Source: Candidatus Evtepia faecigallinarum (GTDB lineage Bacteria > Bacillota > Clostridia > Oscillospirales > Oscillospiraceae). From it: a DNA stretch of 32,282 bases. The notes beneath the pieces are model-generated. The model was not told the origin of the DNA. It searched no databases and saw only the letters and a list, made by a program, of their open reading frames with translations. Below, piece after piece: positions 15,673 through 22,845 of the stretch. The translations under genes and the position numbers were made by a program. Each line of letters opens with the position of its first letter. Positions within the stretch are counted from its first letter, which is position 1. The stretch spans positions 1 through 32,282 of the forward strand of contig DXEA01000022.1 of assembly GCA_019115225.1 (NCBI GenBank), written 5' to 3'.

Positions 15673-16541
15673 CACCGTTGCCCTTTCTGCACTTTAGTCA
15701 CAAACCGAAAAATGAGCTGGAAAAAGGGGGCCGCACGGCGGCCCTGGTCCAGGAGGACGCCAGCGAACCGGAAAAGACCTGTCCCAACTGCCACAAGTCC
15801 ATTCCCATCAGCCGCCTGTGGGCCAACTGGAACACCTGTCCCTGCGGCCATCACTTCCGCATGGGCGGGCGGCAGCGGCTGCGGCTGCTGGTGGATAAGG
15901 ACTCCTTTGAAGAGCTCTTCGCTGGCATGACCGGGGGCGACCCCTTGGCCTTCCCCGGGTATCAGGAAAAGCTGGATGCCGTGCGCACAGCCAGCCGGGA
16001 GAGCGAGGCGGTGCTGTGCGGCACCGCCAAAATCGGCGGCCAGCCCTGCTGCCTGTTCATCATGGAGCCCTATTTCATGATGGGCAGTATGGGCACCGTG
16101 GTGGGGGAGAAGATCACCAGCCTCTTTGAGTACGCCACCAAATACAGCCTGCCGGTGGTGGGCTACACCGTCTCCGGCGGGGCCCGGATGCAGGAGGGGC
16201 TGCTGTCTCTCATGCAGATGGCCAAAACCAGCGGGGCGGTCAAGCGCCACAGCGACGCGGGGCTGTTCTACTGCGTGGTCCTCACCGACCCCACCACCGG
16301 GGGGGTCACCGCCAGCTTTGCCATGGAGGGGGACATCATCCTGGCCGAGCCCGGGGCCACCGTGGGCTTTGCCGGGGCCCGGGTGGTGGAGCAGACCACC
16401 CGCAAGGCCCTGCCCAAGGGGTTCCAGACGGCGGAGTTTCTGCAAAAGCACGGCTTTGTGGACGCCATCGTGCCCCGGCAGGAGCAGCAGCAGGTGCTCG
16501 CCTTCCTGCTTGATCTTCACCAGAGGGGGACGACGCGATGA
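15669..16541 (+). CDS. accD: acetyl-CoA carboxylase carboxyltransferase subunit beta
   Basis: The beta half of the carboxyltransferase that moves CO2 from biotin to acetyl-CoA; 290 aa. The N-terminal zinc ribbon is seen as CPNC (C38, C41) and TCPCGHH (C57, C59). The second knuckle is CXC instead of the usual CX2C (normally CPKCGHH): one residue is missing, while the frame is intact. The crotonase-like core follows ([34 protein letters not shown]). The start is uncertain: GTG at 15669 overlaps the accC stop as GTGA, whereas TTG at 15678 has a better-spaced AGGCAGG. It overlaps accA by 4 bp. Confidence 0.94.
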   Translation: MTPLPFLHFSHKPKNELEKGGRTAALVQEDASEPEKTCPNCHKSIPISRLWANWNTCPCGHHFRMGGRQRLRLLVDKDSFEELFAGMTGGDPLAFPGYQEKLDAVRTASRESEAVLCGTAKIGGQPCCLFIMEPYFMMGSMGTVVGEKITSLFEYATKYSLPVVGYTVSGGARMQEGLLSLMQMAKTSGAVKRHSDAGLFYCVVLTDPTTGGVTASFAMEGDIILAEPGATVGFAGARVVEQTTRKALPKGFQTAEFLQKHGFVDAIVPRQEQQQVLAFLLDLHQRGTTR

Positions 16542-17332
16542 GTACCCAAGCCTATGACATTGTCAAACTGGCCCGGGCCAACAAGCGGCCCACGGGCATG
16601 GATTACATCCAGAATTTGTGCGCCGACTTCCTGGAGCTCCACGGCGACCGGCGCTATGCCGACGACGGGGCCGTGGTGGGGGGCGTGGGCCACTTCCGGG
16701 GCATCCCGGTGACCATGGTGGCCATCGAAAAGGGCCACAGCGCCAAGGAGCGTCTGGCCCGCACCTTCGGTGCCCCCCATCCCGAGGGCTACCGCAAGGC
16801 CCTGCGGCTGATGAAGCAGGCGGAAAAATTCCACCGGCCTGTGCTGTGCTTCGTGGACACCTCCGGCGCCTACTGCGGCATCGGGGCCGAGGAGCGGGGC
16901 CAGGGCCAGGCCATTGCGGAAAACCTCATGGAGATGATGACCCTGAACACCCCGGTGATCACCGTGCTCATCGGGGAGGGGGGCAGCGGCGGGGCCCTGG
17001 CCCTGTCTGTGGCCGACCGGGTGTGGATGCTGGAGAACGCCGTCTATTCGGTCATCTCCCCCGAGGGGTGCGCCAGCATCCTGTGGAAGGATGCCTCCAA
17101 GGCCGACGAGGCCGCCCAGCGCCTCAAGCTCACCGCCCGGGACGCCCTGCGCCTGGGGATCATCGAGGGCATCGTGCCCGAACGGGAGCTGGGCCAGAGC
17201 GGCTTTTATACCCTCCTGGCCGACCGGCTGGAGAAGGAGCTCCACCTGCTCATGGGGCAGAAGGATCTGCTCCAGCGGCGCTACCAGCGCTTCCGGGCAA
17301 TTGGCAGACCCGCCGCACCGACGGCAGAATAA
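16538..17332 (+). CDS. accA: acetyl-CoA carboxylase carboxyltransferase subunit alpha
   Basis: Partner of AccD in the carboxyltransferase. The 264-aa product lacks part of the N-terminal region of the 319-aa E. coli protein, as is common in clostridial AccA. Core segments are present: [19 protein letters not shown] (about 32-50), [22 protein letters not shown] (about 85-107), [19 protein letters not shown] and [15 protein letters not shown] with the oxyanion-type glycines, then [15 protein letters not shown]. The ATGA overlap with accD couples the two subunits. The downstream ligase gene follows after 12 bp with AAGGGGGAG before its start. Confidence 0.95.
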   Translation: MSTQAYDIVKLARANKRPTGMDYIQNLCADFLELHGDRRYADDGAVVGGVGHFRGIPVTMVAIEKGHSAKERLARTFGAPHPEGYRKALRLMKQAEKFHRPVLCFVDTSGAYCGIGAEERGQGQAIAENLMEMMTLNTPVITVLIGEGGSGGALALSVADRVWMLENAVYSVISPEGCASILWKDASKADEAAQRLKLTARDALRLGIIEGIVPERELGQSGFYTLLADRLEKELHLLMGQKDLLQRRYQRFRAIGRPAAPTAE

Positions 17333-17344
17333 GGGGGAGAGTCC

Positions 17345-18973
17345 ATGAATCTTTATCAGAATTTCTGTCGGGAGACCTTTGACGGCAAGGGCCGGCTGAG
17401 CCGCTTTGCCCTGGACTATCCCGAGAACTTTAACTTTGGCTACGACGTGGTGGACGCCATGGCAGACCAGGCCCCGGACCAGCGGGCCCTGGTCTGGTGC
17501 GACGGGGAAGGGCGGCAGGCCACGTTTACCTTTCAGGACCTGCGCCGGCGCAGCAACCAGGCCGCCCAGGTCTTTCTCCAGGCGGGCATCCGCCGGGGGG
17601 ACCATGTGATGGTGGCCCTCAAGCGCCACTACGAATACTGGTTCGTCACCGTGGCCCTGCACAAGATCGGGGCCATTCTCATTCCCGTCACCCACATGCT
17701 CACCCAGAAGGACATCCTCTACCGCCTCCAGAGCGCCCCCATCCGGGCCATCGTCTGCACGCCCCAGAACGACGTGCCGGAGAAGATGGCCGGGGCGGTG
17801 GCGGAGGCTGGCGCCAACTGCCTGCTGTGGACGGTGCAGGAGACGGTGCCGGGCTTTCAGAACTTCTCTCAGGCCATGGAGGGGGCTCCGGACACCCTGG
17901 AGCGTCAGCCCACCCTGGCCACCGACCCCATGATCCTCTACTTTACCTCCGGCACCACCGGCCAGCCCAAAGGGGTGGTCCACGACTACACCTATCCCCT
18001 GGCCCACATCCTCACCGCCAAGTACTGGCAGCAGGCCCAGGACGGCGGCCTCCACTTCACCGTGGCCGAGACCGGCTGGGGCAAGGCCTCCTGGGGCAAG
18101 ATCTATGGCCAGTGGCTGGTGGGCAGCGCCGTGATGGTCTTTGACTTTGACAACTTCGACCCCAAGCGCCTGGTGGCCATCATCAACCAGTATGGGGTGA
18201 CCTCCTTCTGCGCGCCCCCCACCATCTACCGCTACCTGGTGAAAAAGGACCTGCCCCCCATGCCCACCCTGCGCTATGCCACCACGGCAGGGGAGCAGCT
18301 CAACCCCGAGGTCTTCCGGCAGTTCACCCAGGCCACCGGCCTGCCCCTCATGGAGGGCTATGGCCAGACCGAGACCACCCTGCTGCTGGCCACCTTTGCC
18401 GGCTGGGACGTGGTGCCCGGGGCCATGGGCGTGCCCTCCCCCCTCTACCGCATCCGGCTGAAGAACTCCGACGGCAGCCCCACCCCTGTGGGGGAAGTGG
18501 GGGAGATCGTGGTCCTGCCCCAGGACGAGGACCGGCCGGTGGGCCTGTTCTCCCAGTACCTCCAGGACCCGGAGCGCTACGAGCAGGTCTGGGCCGGGGG
18601 CGTGTACCACACCGGGGATGCCGCCTGGCAGGATGAAAAGGGCTACTTCTGGTTCCACGGCCGCTTTGACGACATCATCAAGACCGGCGGCTTCCGGGTG
18701 GGCCCCTATGAGGTGGAAAACGTCCTCATGGAGCACCCGGCGGTGCTGGAGTGCAGCGTGGTGGGCATCCCGGACCCCCTGCGGGGCCAGGCCATCAAGG
18801 CCGTGGTGGTGCCTGCGGCGGGCTATGAGGCCAACCGCGCCCTGGAAAAGGAGCTGCGGGAGTTCTGCAACAGCCAGATGGCGCCCTATAAGTGGATCCG
18901 GGTGGTGGAGTTTGTAGAAGCGATGCCCAAGACCATCAGCGGCAAGATCCGCAAGACGGAGCTTCGGGGCTGA
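17345..18973 (+). CDS. AMP-forming acyl-CoA synthetase (medium-chain/ACSM-like)
   Basis: ANL-superfamily enzyme, 542 aa, expected to activate a carboxylic acid as acyl-AMP and pass it to CoA. Motifs: P-loop YFTSGTTGQPKG (199-210), EGYGQTET (about residues 340-347), YHTGDAAWQDEKGYFWFHGR hinge region, and the C-terminal catalytic lysine K534 in TISGKIRKTELRG. The segment HDYTYPLAHILTAKYW and the context WGKASWGKIYGQW resemble medium-chain acyl-CoA/benzoate-type ligases (ACSM). The acid used cannot be read; its place at the end of a fab/acc operon suggests a fatty or branched acid taken up from outside. An acyl-ACP ligase role is an open alternative. Confidence 0.88.
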   Translation: MNLYQNFCRETFDGKGRLSRFALDYPENFNFGYDVVDAMADQAPDQRALVWCDGEGRQATFTFQDLRRRSNQAAQVFLQAGIRRGDHVMVALKRHYEYWFVTVALHKIGAILIPVTHMLTQKDILYRLQSAPIRAIVCTPQNDVPEKMAGAVAEAGANCLLWTVQETVPGFQNFSQAMEGAPDTLERQPTLATDPMILYFTSGTTGQPKGVVHDYTYPLAHILTAKYWQQAQDGGLHFTVAETGWGKASWGKIYGQWLVGSAVMVFDFDNFDPKRLVAIINQYGVTSFCAPPTIYRYLVKKDLPPMPTLRYATTAGEQLNPEVFRQFTQATGLPLMEGYGQTETTLLLATFAGWDVVPGAMGVPSPLYRIRLKNSDGSPTPVGEVGEIVVLPQDEDRPVGLFSQYLQDPERYEQVWAGGVYHTGDAAWQDEKGYFWFHGRFDDIIKTGGFRVGPYEVENVLMEHPAVLECSVVGIPDPLRGQAIKAVVVPAAGYEANRALEKELREFCNSQMAPYKWIRVVEFVEAMPKTISGKIRKTELRG

Positions 18974-18974
18974 G

Positions 18975-19589
18975 ATGGCCGGCGGCATCCGGGAGGTGAG
19001 GACCATAGCAGACCAGCCGAAAGCCAAGCGCCGCAACACCCGCCAGGACCTGATCAAAGCGGGCATCGAGGAGATCAACCGCCACGGGGTGGCCGGCTTT
19101 TCCATGCGCCGCATCGCCCAGAACTGCGGGGTCTCCTGTGGGGCCCCCTACAAGCACTTCGGGGACCGGAAGGAGTTCGTGGCCGCCATCATCGACTACG
19201 TCAATGAGCAGTGGCACGCCCAGCAGGCCAAGATCCTGGAGACCTGGGCGGGGGACACCCGGCGGCAGATCGTGGAGGTGAGCACGGGGTACATCCGCTT
19301 TCTGGTGGAAAACCCCCACCTGCGGGAGATCCTCACCCTGAAGGATGAGGAGTTTGACAACCTCTACCACAAGGTCCGCGGGCAGATGAGCAGCCCCACC
19401 CAGCAGCTGATTCAGCGCTACTGCCAGGAGAACCACCTGGACGACGAGACCCGGCAGCGAAAGGTCTATGTGGTCCGGGCGCTGATCTTCGGCGCGGCGA
19501 TGCAGTTTGACAGCGGGGAGCTGCCCTATAACGAGCGCACCCTGCAGATCGTCCACGACAGCATCGAGCGGGAGCTCTCCCTGCCGTGA
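18975..19589 (+). CDS. TetR-family transcriptional regulator
   Basis: A 204-aa repressor-type protein. The N-terminal helix-turn-helix is visible at about residues 25-70: RQDLIKAGIEEINRHGVAGFSMRRIAQNCGVS then YKHFGDRKEFVAAIIDYVN (the GAPYKHF recognition helix). The remainder is a helical ligand-binding and dimer domain with no recognisable family. It starts one base after the ligase stop (TGAGATG), so it is the last gene of the FAS operon. By position it may sense acyl-CoA or fatty acid and control this operon, whose promoter carries a perfect palindrome at 9383-9401; this link is inference. The start could also be a few residues downstream. Confidence 0.88.
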   Translation: MAGGIREVRTIADQPKAKRRNTRQDLIKAGIEEINRHGVAGFSMRRIAQNCGVSCGAPYKHFGDRKEFVAAIIDYVNEQWHAQQAKILETWAGDTRRQIVEVSTGYIRFLVENPHLREILTLKDEEFDNLYHKVRGQMSSPTQQLIQRYCQENHLDDETRQRKVYVVRALIFGAAMQFDSGELPYNERTLQIVHDSIERELSLP

Positions 19590-19610
19590 CGGGGGAGAGA
19601 AAACTTTTTT

Positions 19611-19630
19611 AGAAAATATTGATATTTTCT
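19611..19630 (+). promoter_or_regulatory. 20-bp AT-rich palindrome abutting a promoter
   Basis: AGAAAATATTGATATTTTCT has 9-bp perfect arms (19611-19619 and 19622-19630) around TG. It ends one base before the -35 hexamer at 19632. It could be an operator or an UP-like element for the 19632-19660 promoter. As a terminator of the FAS operon it would be weak, being AT-only and lacking a T-run. Confidence 0.5.
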
Positions 19631-19631
19631 C

Positions 19632-19660
19632 TTGACAAACACGCCTTTGTCTTGTATTAT
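19632..19660 (+). promoter_or_regulatory. strong sigma-A promoter of a non-coding unit
   Basis: TTGACA (19632-19637) and TATTAT (19655-19660), 17 bp apart. The predicted start near 19667 leads into about 560 nt without a credible reading frame. Confidence 0.85.
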
Positions 19661-19666
19661 TTAGAC

Positions 19667-20229
19667 AGAGATAAGGGAAAGCATCCCGGACTCTCAAGTA
19701 TTCCTCCCAAGCCTGATGAAACGATGAAAGGATCGGTGAGTCCCATGGGCGATACGGAATTCTTTCAGAGTGTGTGGGCACCACTTCCGTGAGACAAGTT
19801 GAAACAGGACGCTCTCCCTTGTGGCTCCGTCCCTGTTCCTTGTGATTCAGCAAAGGCTGTCTTGGTGGTTGCTTACCGGAAAGACTCTGAGCAAGCAAAA
19901 CCCCCAGAGAAAGCACATTCGCATGCGCGGTCATTCTTCCTATTACATTGAATAGTGTAAGACGACAATAGAATATAGATTGTTTTCAACAAAGCGCAAA
20001 ATCGACAAAACAGAGTGATGTATGTGATTTGGAGCTACTACGCAAACGCTCCCGGTATGGGTTTCCTTTGATGACTTGGGTGTGGCGTACGCAATGGATT
20101 TCCAAGATGCAGTATTGATCCCAAGTGTTTGGAGTTGATTCCCCTCTTCCACACCCTGTACGATCGACTGGCGTAGAGATTTGAGAATATTTGACAGCGG
20201 GTATTCCGGGCGGAATACCCGCTGTTTTT
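19667..20229 (+). ncRNA. candidate large structured RNA, class unknown
   Basis: Between a strong promoter (19632-19660) and a strong terminator (20194-20229) lie about 560 nt with no convincing gene on either strand and lower GC than the neighbours. Several helices can be drawn by eye: ACGGAA 19754-19759 with TTCCGT 19785-19790; ACAAG 19794-19798 with CTTGT 19839-19843, enclosing AACAGGACG 19803-19811 with CGTCCCTGTT 19828-19837; AGCAA 19849-19853 with TTGCT 19869-19873; ACTTGGG 20074-20080 with CCCAAGT 20120-20126. A long-range helix joins the ends: TCAAGTATTC 19694-19703 with GAATATTTGA 20185-20194 (one G-U pair). I see none of the conserved blocks of RNase P, tmRNA or SRP RNA. The next gene has its own promoter, so this is not its leader. 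Confidence 0.55.
20194..20229 (+). terminator. intrinsic terminator of the non-coding unit
   Basis: A 14-bp perfect stem (20194-20207 with 20212-20225), loop GGGC, followed by TTTTT up to 20229. It ends transcription from the 19632 promoter well before the next promoter at 20343. Confidence 0.92.
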
Positions 20230-20342
20230 GTCCTTTCCCCCGGCTGCCGGCGGGAAAGGGAACAAGGGGTAACAGGGAGACAACGATTCGGTCACAGCTT
20301 TCTTAAAAGATGGTGATCTTTATTATGTTTCTATTAAAAACC

Positions 20343-20371
20343 TTGACAGGCGATAGGGAATTCTGTATAGT
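20343..20371 (+). promoter_or_regulatory. sigma-A promoter of the transglutaminase-DUF4358 unit
   Basis: TTGACA (20343-20348) and TATAGT (20366-20371) are 17 bp apart. Transcription would start near 20378, about 50 nt before the chosen start codon at 20427. This promoter lies inside the longest upstream reading frame and therefore rules out start codons before about 20378. Confidence 0.83.
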
Positions 20372-20426
20372 TTGCCTTGCTTTTTTTTCAGGCTGCTGCG
20401 AGTCAATGGAAAGTGAGGTTTTTGTT

Positions 20427-21524
20427 ATGACGGAAAAAATGAAAAAGGGCTGGCTGGTACTCACCGCCCTGTTGGTGGCAGCTGTGCTGCTGAGCACCTG
20501 CGCCAGTATTTTTGCGGCCAGGGGCGTCCATGCCCTCCAGGTGGCCCAGGCCGAGGCGGAGCAGACCAAGGAGGACGGCGTGACCATTCTCAACCAGTAC
20601 CAGATCCGCTCCACCCTGCCCATCTCCGATGCCTACCGCACGGGGAAGACCGACCGGCTGAGCGAGAAGGAAAAGGAGACCCTCGCCATGGCCTCCGCCG
20701 TGCTGGAGGAGATCATCACCGACGGCATGACCCCCTACGAGAAGGAAAAGGCGGTCTATGACTGGATGGTCACCAAGCTCCGCTATGACACCGGCGCCCT
20801 CCAGGTGGTGCCCAACACCACCGCCGACAGCGACAACCCCTACGGGACCCTGAAGTATCACAACGCGGTCTGCGTGGGCTACGCCACCACCTTCCGCCTG
20901 TTCATGCAGATGCTGGACATCCCCTGCATGGTGGTCCACAACAAGGACGCCTTCCACTCCTGGAACCTGGTCCAGCTGGACGGGGAGTGGTACCATGTGG
21001 ACATCTACTCCGACCAGGGAGCGGCCAGCTATGGCAACTTCAACATGAACGACGAGATCGCCGCAGCCAACCACGACTGGGACCGGGAGTTCTTCCCGGC
21101 GGCCACCTCCCTGGCCTACAACTACGGCTACCAGAACCGGGTCACCGTGGAGGATGTCTACCAGGTGCCCCAGCTGGTCCGCCAGGCCATGGAGGAACGG
21201 CAGGGCAGCCTCTTCCTGGCCTTCCCCGGCATGGACAAGGCCGGCTCCCAGGTGGCGGAGAACTTTTTGAAGAACATCGAGCAGGCCGTCGGCTTCACCC
21301 CCGACTTCCAGAGCCTGATGCTCCAGCACAGCTGGCTGCCCATGACCGGCGGGGAATATGTGGTGGGCCTGACCATCACCGGCTATGACAAGGAGGAGCA
21401 GCCCCAGGAAGAGCTGCCGGTGGAGACCACCGAAAAGATCAACAGCGCCATCGAGACCGTCTTTGGCGTCAACCCGGACACCATATACGAGGACGATGGG
21501 AGCTATGAGGAGGTGATGGGATGA
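20427..21524 (+). CDS. secreted/anchored transglutaminase-like protein
   Basis: A 365-aa protein with an N-terminal basic stretch and one hydrophobic segment (about residues 8-30), a signal peptide or anchor, so the rest is outside the membrane. The central region (about 100-200) is a transglutaminase-like cysteine-protease fold: C149 in NAVCVGYATTF, H177 in DAFHSWNLVQLDGEWYHVD and D192 complete the triad. The preceding TPYEKEKAVYDWMVTKLRYD helix is usual in this family. Members act as proteases or cross-linkers on cell-surface substrates; the substrate here is unknown. The start ATG at 20427 has TGAGG eight bases upstream. It overlaps the next gene as ATGA. Confidence 0.87.
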   Translation: MTEKMKKGWLVLTALLVAAVLLSTCASIFAARGVHALQVAQAEAEQTKEDGVTILNQYQIRSTLPISDAYRTGKTDRLSEKEKETLAMASAVLEEIITDGMTPYEKEKAVYDWMVTKLRYDTGALQVVPNTTADSDNPYGTLKYHNAVCVGYATTFRLFMQMLDIPCMVVHNKDAFHSWNLVQLDGEWYHVDIYSDQGAASYGNFNMNDEIAAANHDWDREFFPAATSLAYNYGYQNRVTVEDVYQVPQLVRQAMEERQGSLFLAFPGMDKAGSQVAENFLKNIEQAVGFTPDFQSLMLQHSWLPMTGGEYVVGLTITGYDKEEQPQEELPVETTEKINSAIETVFGVNPDTIYEDDGSYEEVMG

Positions 21525-22024
21525 AGATCCTCAAACGCACCCTTCTCCTGTCCGCCGCCCTGCTGGCCCTGAGCCTGTGCGCCTGCGGCAGCACCGGGGG
21601 GCAGAAGGACACCACGGCCCTGGACATGGTCCAGCTCCAGCAGGCCATGCTGGCCGCCGACCCCGGCCTGACGGAGATGACCTCCCTCACCGGGTCGGCC
21701 CCCGACGGGGAGACCCTGTTCGCCTACGTCTCCGCCCTGCCCTACGGGAAGGTGGAGGACTTCCTCCTCTCCTACTCCACCGCCGGCAAGGCCGACGAGG
21801 TGGCGGTGATCGCCGTGAAGGACCAGCAGGATGTGGAGGAGGCCGCCCGCACCCTCCGGGACCATGTGGCCCAGCGGCTGACCCTCTTTCGCCAGTACGG
21901 CCCCGACCAGGCGGCCCGGGTAGAGCAGGCCCAGGTGTTCACCAAGGACAACTGCGCGGTGCTCATCATCGCCGACCAGGCCCAGGCGGTCAAAACGGCC
22001 TTTGAACAGGCCGTGGGCACCTGA
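21521..22024 (+). CDS. DUF4358 lipoprotein
   Basis: The 167-aa product begins with a lipoprotein signal peptide (MKILKRTLLLSAALLALSLC) whose lipobox LCAC places the acylated cysteine at C22. The mature part resembles DUF4358 proteins of clostridia: an N-terminal LDMVQLQQAMLAADPGLTEM, an acidic strand-rich middle and a C-terminal VFTKDNCAVLIIADQAQAV. Function is unknown. It overlaps the transglutaminase gene by 4 bp, so the two surface proteins are likely made together and may act together. The hairpin at 22055-22096 follows. Confidence 0.82.
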   Translation: MKILKRTLLLSAALLALSLCACGSTGGQKDTTALDMVQLQQAMLAADPGLTEMTSLTGSAPDGETLFAYVSALPYGKVEDFLLSYSTAGKADEVAVIAVKDQQDVEEAARTLRDHVAQRLTLFRQYGPDQAARVEQAQVFTKDNCAVLIIADQAQAVKTAFEQAVGT

Positions 22025-22054
22025 CCTGTTTACATACGATAAAGAGACCATGAC

Positions 22055-22096
22055 AAAGACCCTGGGGGGTGCCGCACGGCACCCCCCAGGGTCTTT
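22055..22096. terminator. 20-bp perfect hairpin between convergent genes
   Basis: Arms 22055-22074 and 22077-22096 (AAAGACCCTGGGGGGTGCCG and its complement) form a 20-bp uninterrupted stem with only CA in the loop. It lies between the converging DUF4358 gene (stop 22024) and the MBL hydrolase gene (stop 22110). TCTTT ends the stem in both directions, so it can terminate both. Like the hairpin at 5121-5167, it has exactly 20 perfect pairs. Confidence 0.75.
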
Positions 22097-22109
22097 GGGA
22101 AAGTACGGG

Positions 22110-22838
22110 TTAAAAGCGAGTGCCATCCTCCGGCAGCAGGGCCCGGTCGAAGAGGATCACCGACCGGCCCCCCTCCCCCTTGTACCTGCTCCGCATCACC
22201 CGGGGCCCGTAGGGGCCGGGGTGGGAGGGAGGCTGGGTATGCAGGCAGTCCAGATGGGCCAGGTGGAGGGAGACCTGGCGCTTGGACACCGGCCCGGGGG
22301 TATGGCTGGAGAGATAGCGGGTGAAGGGAAGGGACAGGGCCTTTTGCAGGGTCTGCCGCAGCTGGGCCAGGGTGCCGGCCTCCGGCCCCAACAGCAAGAG
22401 GGTGGGGTTCAGGGCGTCCCCGGCCAGCAGCAGGTCCTCTCCCTCCAGCAGCAGGCCCACAGAGCCCCTGGTGTGCCCCGGCAGGCAGACCACCCGCCCG
22501 GTGCGCCCGCCCAGGGGAAAGACCTGTCCCTCCTCCAGGGGTAGGGCAGACCAGGGATGGCCGGTCAGCCGCGCCTGGGCCTCCAGCAGAGGCCAGTCGG
22601 CAGGGTGGGCATAGACCTGGGGGAAGCGGAAGTTCCCGCCGATGTGGTCGCTGTGGCCGTGGCTGCACAGGACCAGGCAGGGCAGGGAGGTGACCGAGGC
22701 CACATAGGCGGCCAGGTCGTGCTTCCCCTGGCCGGTGTCCCACAGCAGGGCCCCTTCCGTGCCCAGCACCAGGGTGCAGTAGCACCGGTAGTCCTCCTCC
22801 AGGTGCCACACCCCCGGCAGGATCTCCCGCCGGTTCAT
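22110..22838 (-). CDS. MBL-fold metallo-hydrolase
   Basis: A 242-aa metallo-beta-lactamase-fold hydrolase. The zinc motif HxHxDH is seen as CSHGHSDHIGG (H60, H62, D64, H65), with further ligands H122 in LPGHTRGSVG and D141 in LLAGDALN. The domain starts with LPGVWHLEEDYRCYCTLVLG. Glyoxalase II and related thioesterase-like hydrolases share this pattern, but the substrate cannot be assigned. It is the last gene of the glycine-cleavage operon, 7 bp after lpd on the same strand, with a hairpin beyond the stop; why it is there is not obvious. Confidence 0.85.
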   Translation of the reverse strand: MNRREILPGVWHLEEDYRCYCTLVLGTEGALLWDTGQGKHDLAAYVASVTSLPCLVLCSHGHSDHIGGNFRFPQVYAHPADWPLLEAQARLTGHPWSALPLEEGQVFPLGGRTGRVVCLPGHTRGSVGLLLEGEDLLLAGDALNPTLLLLGPEAGTLAQLRQTLQKALSLPFTRYLSSHTPGPVSKRQVSLHLAHLDCLHTQPPSHPGPYGPRVMRSRYKGEGGRSVILFDRALLPEDGTRF

Positions 22839-22845
22839 GGAGGGC

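Noticed and set aside
16517-19114. Very long minus-strand open frame (865 codons) antisense to accA, the acyl-CoA ligase and tetR
   Set aside because: It spans three well-supported plus-strand genes, is rich in His, Gly, Ala and Leu as expected from complementary GC-rich codons, and has no motifs.
19660-19960. Known RNA classes: RNase P, tmRNA, SRP RNA, cobalamin riboswitch, T-box
   Set aside because: The conserved blocks are absent (no GAGGAAAGTCC, no GGTGGTACCGCG and so on). GCAAGCAAAACCCCC slightly resembles an RNase P block, but the other RNase P regions are missing.
19943-20295. Short minus-strand frames of 69 and 85 codons in the non-coding interval
   Set aside because: No ribosome binding site, no recognisable family, and they cross the terminator and the helices of the proposed RNA; I looked for a transposase remnant but could not support one.
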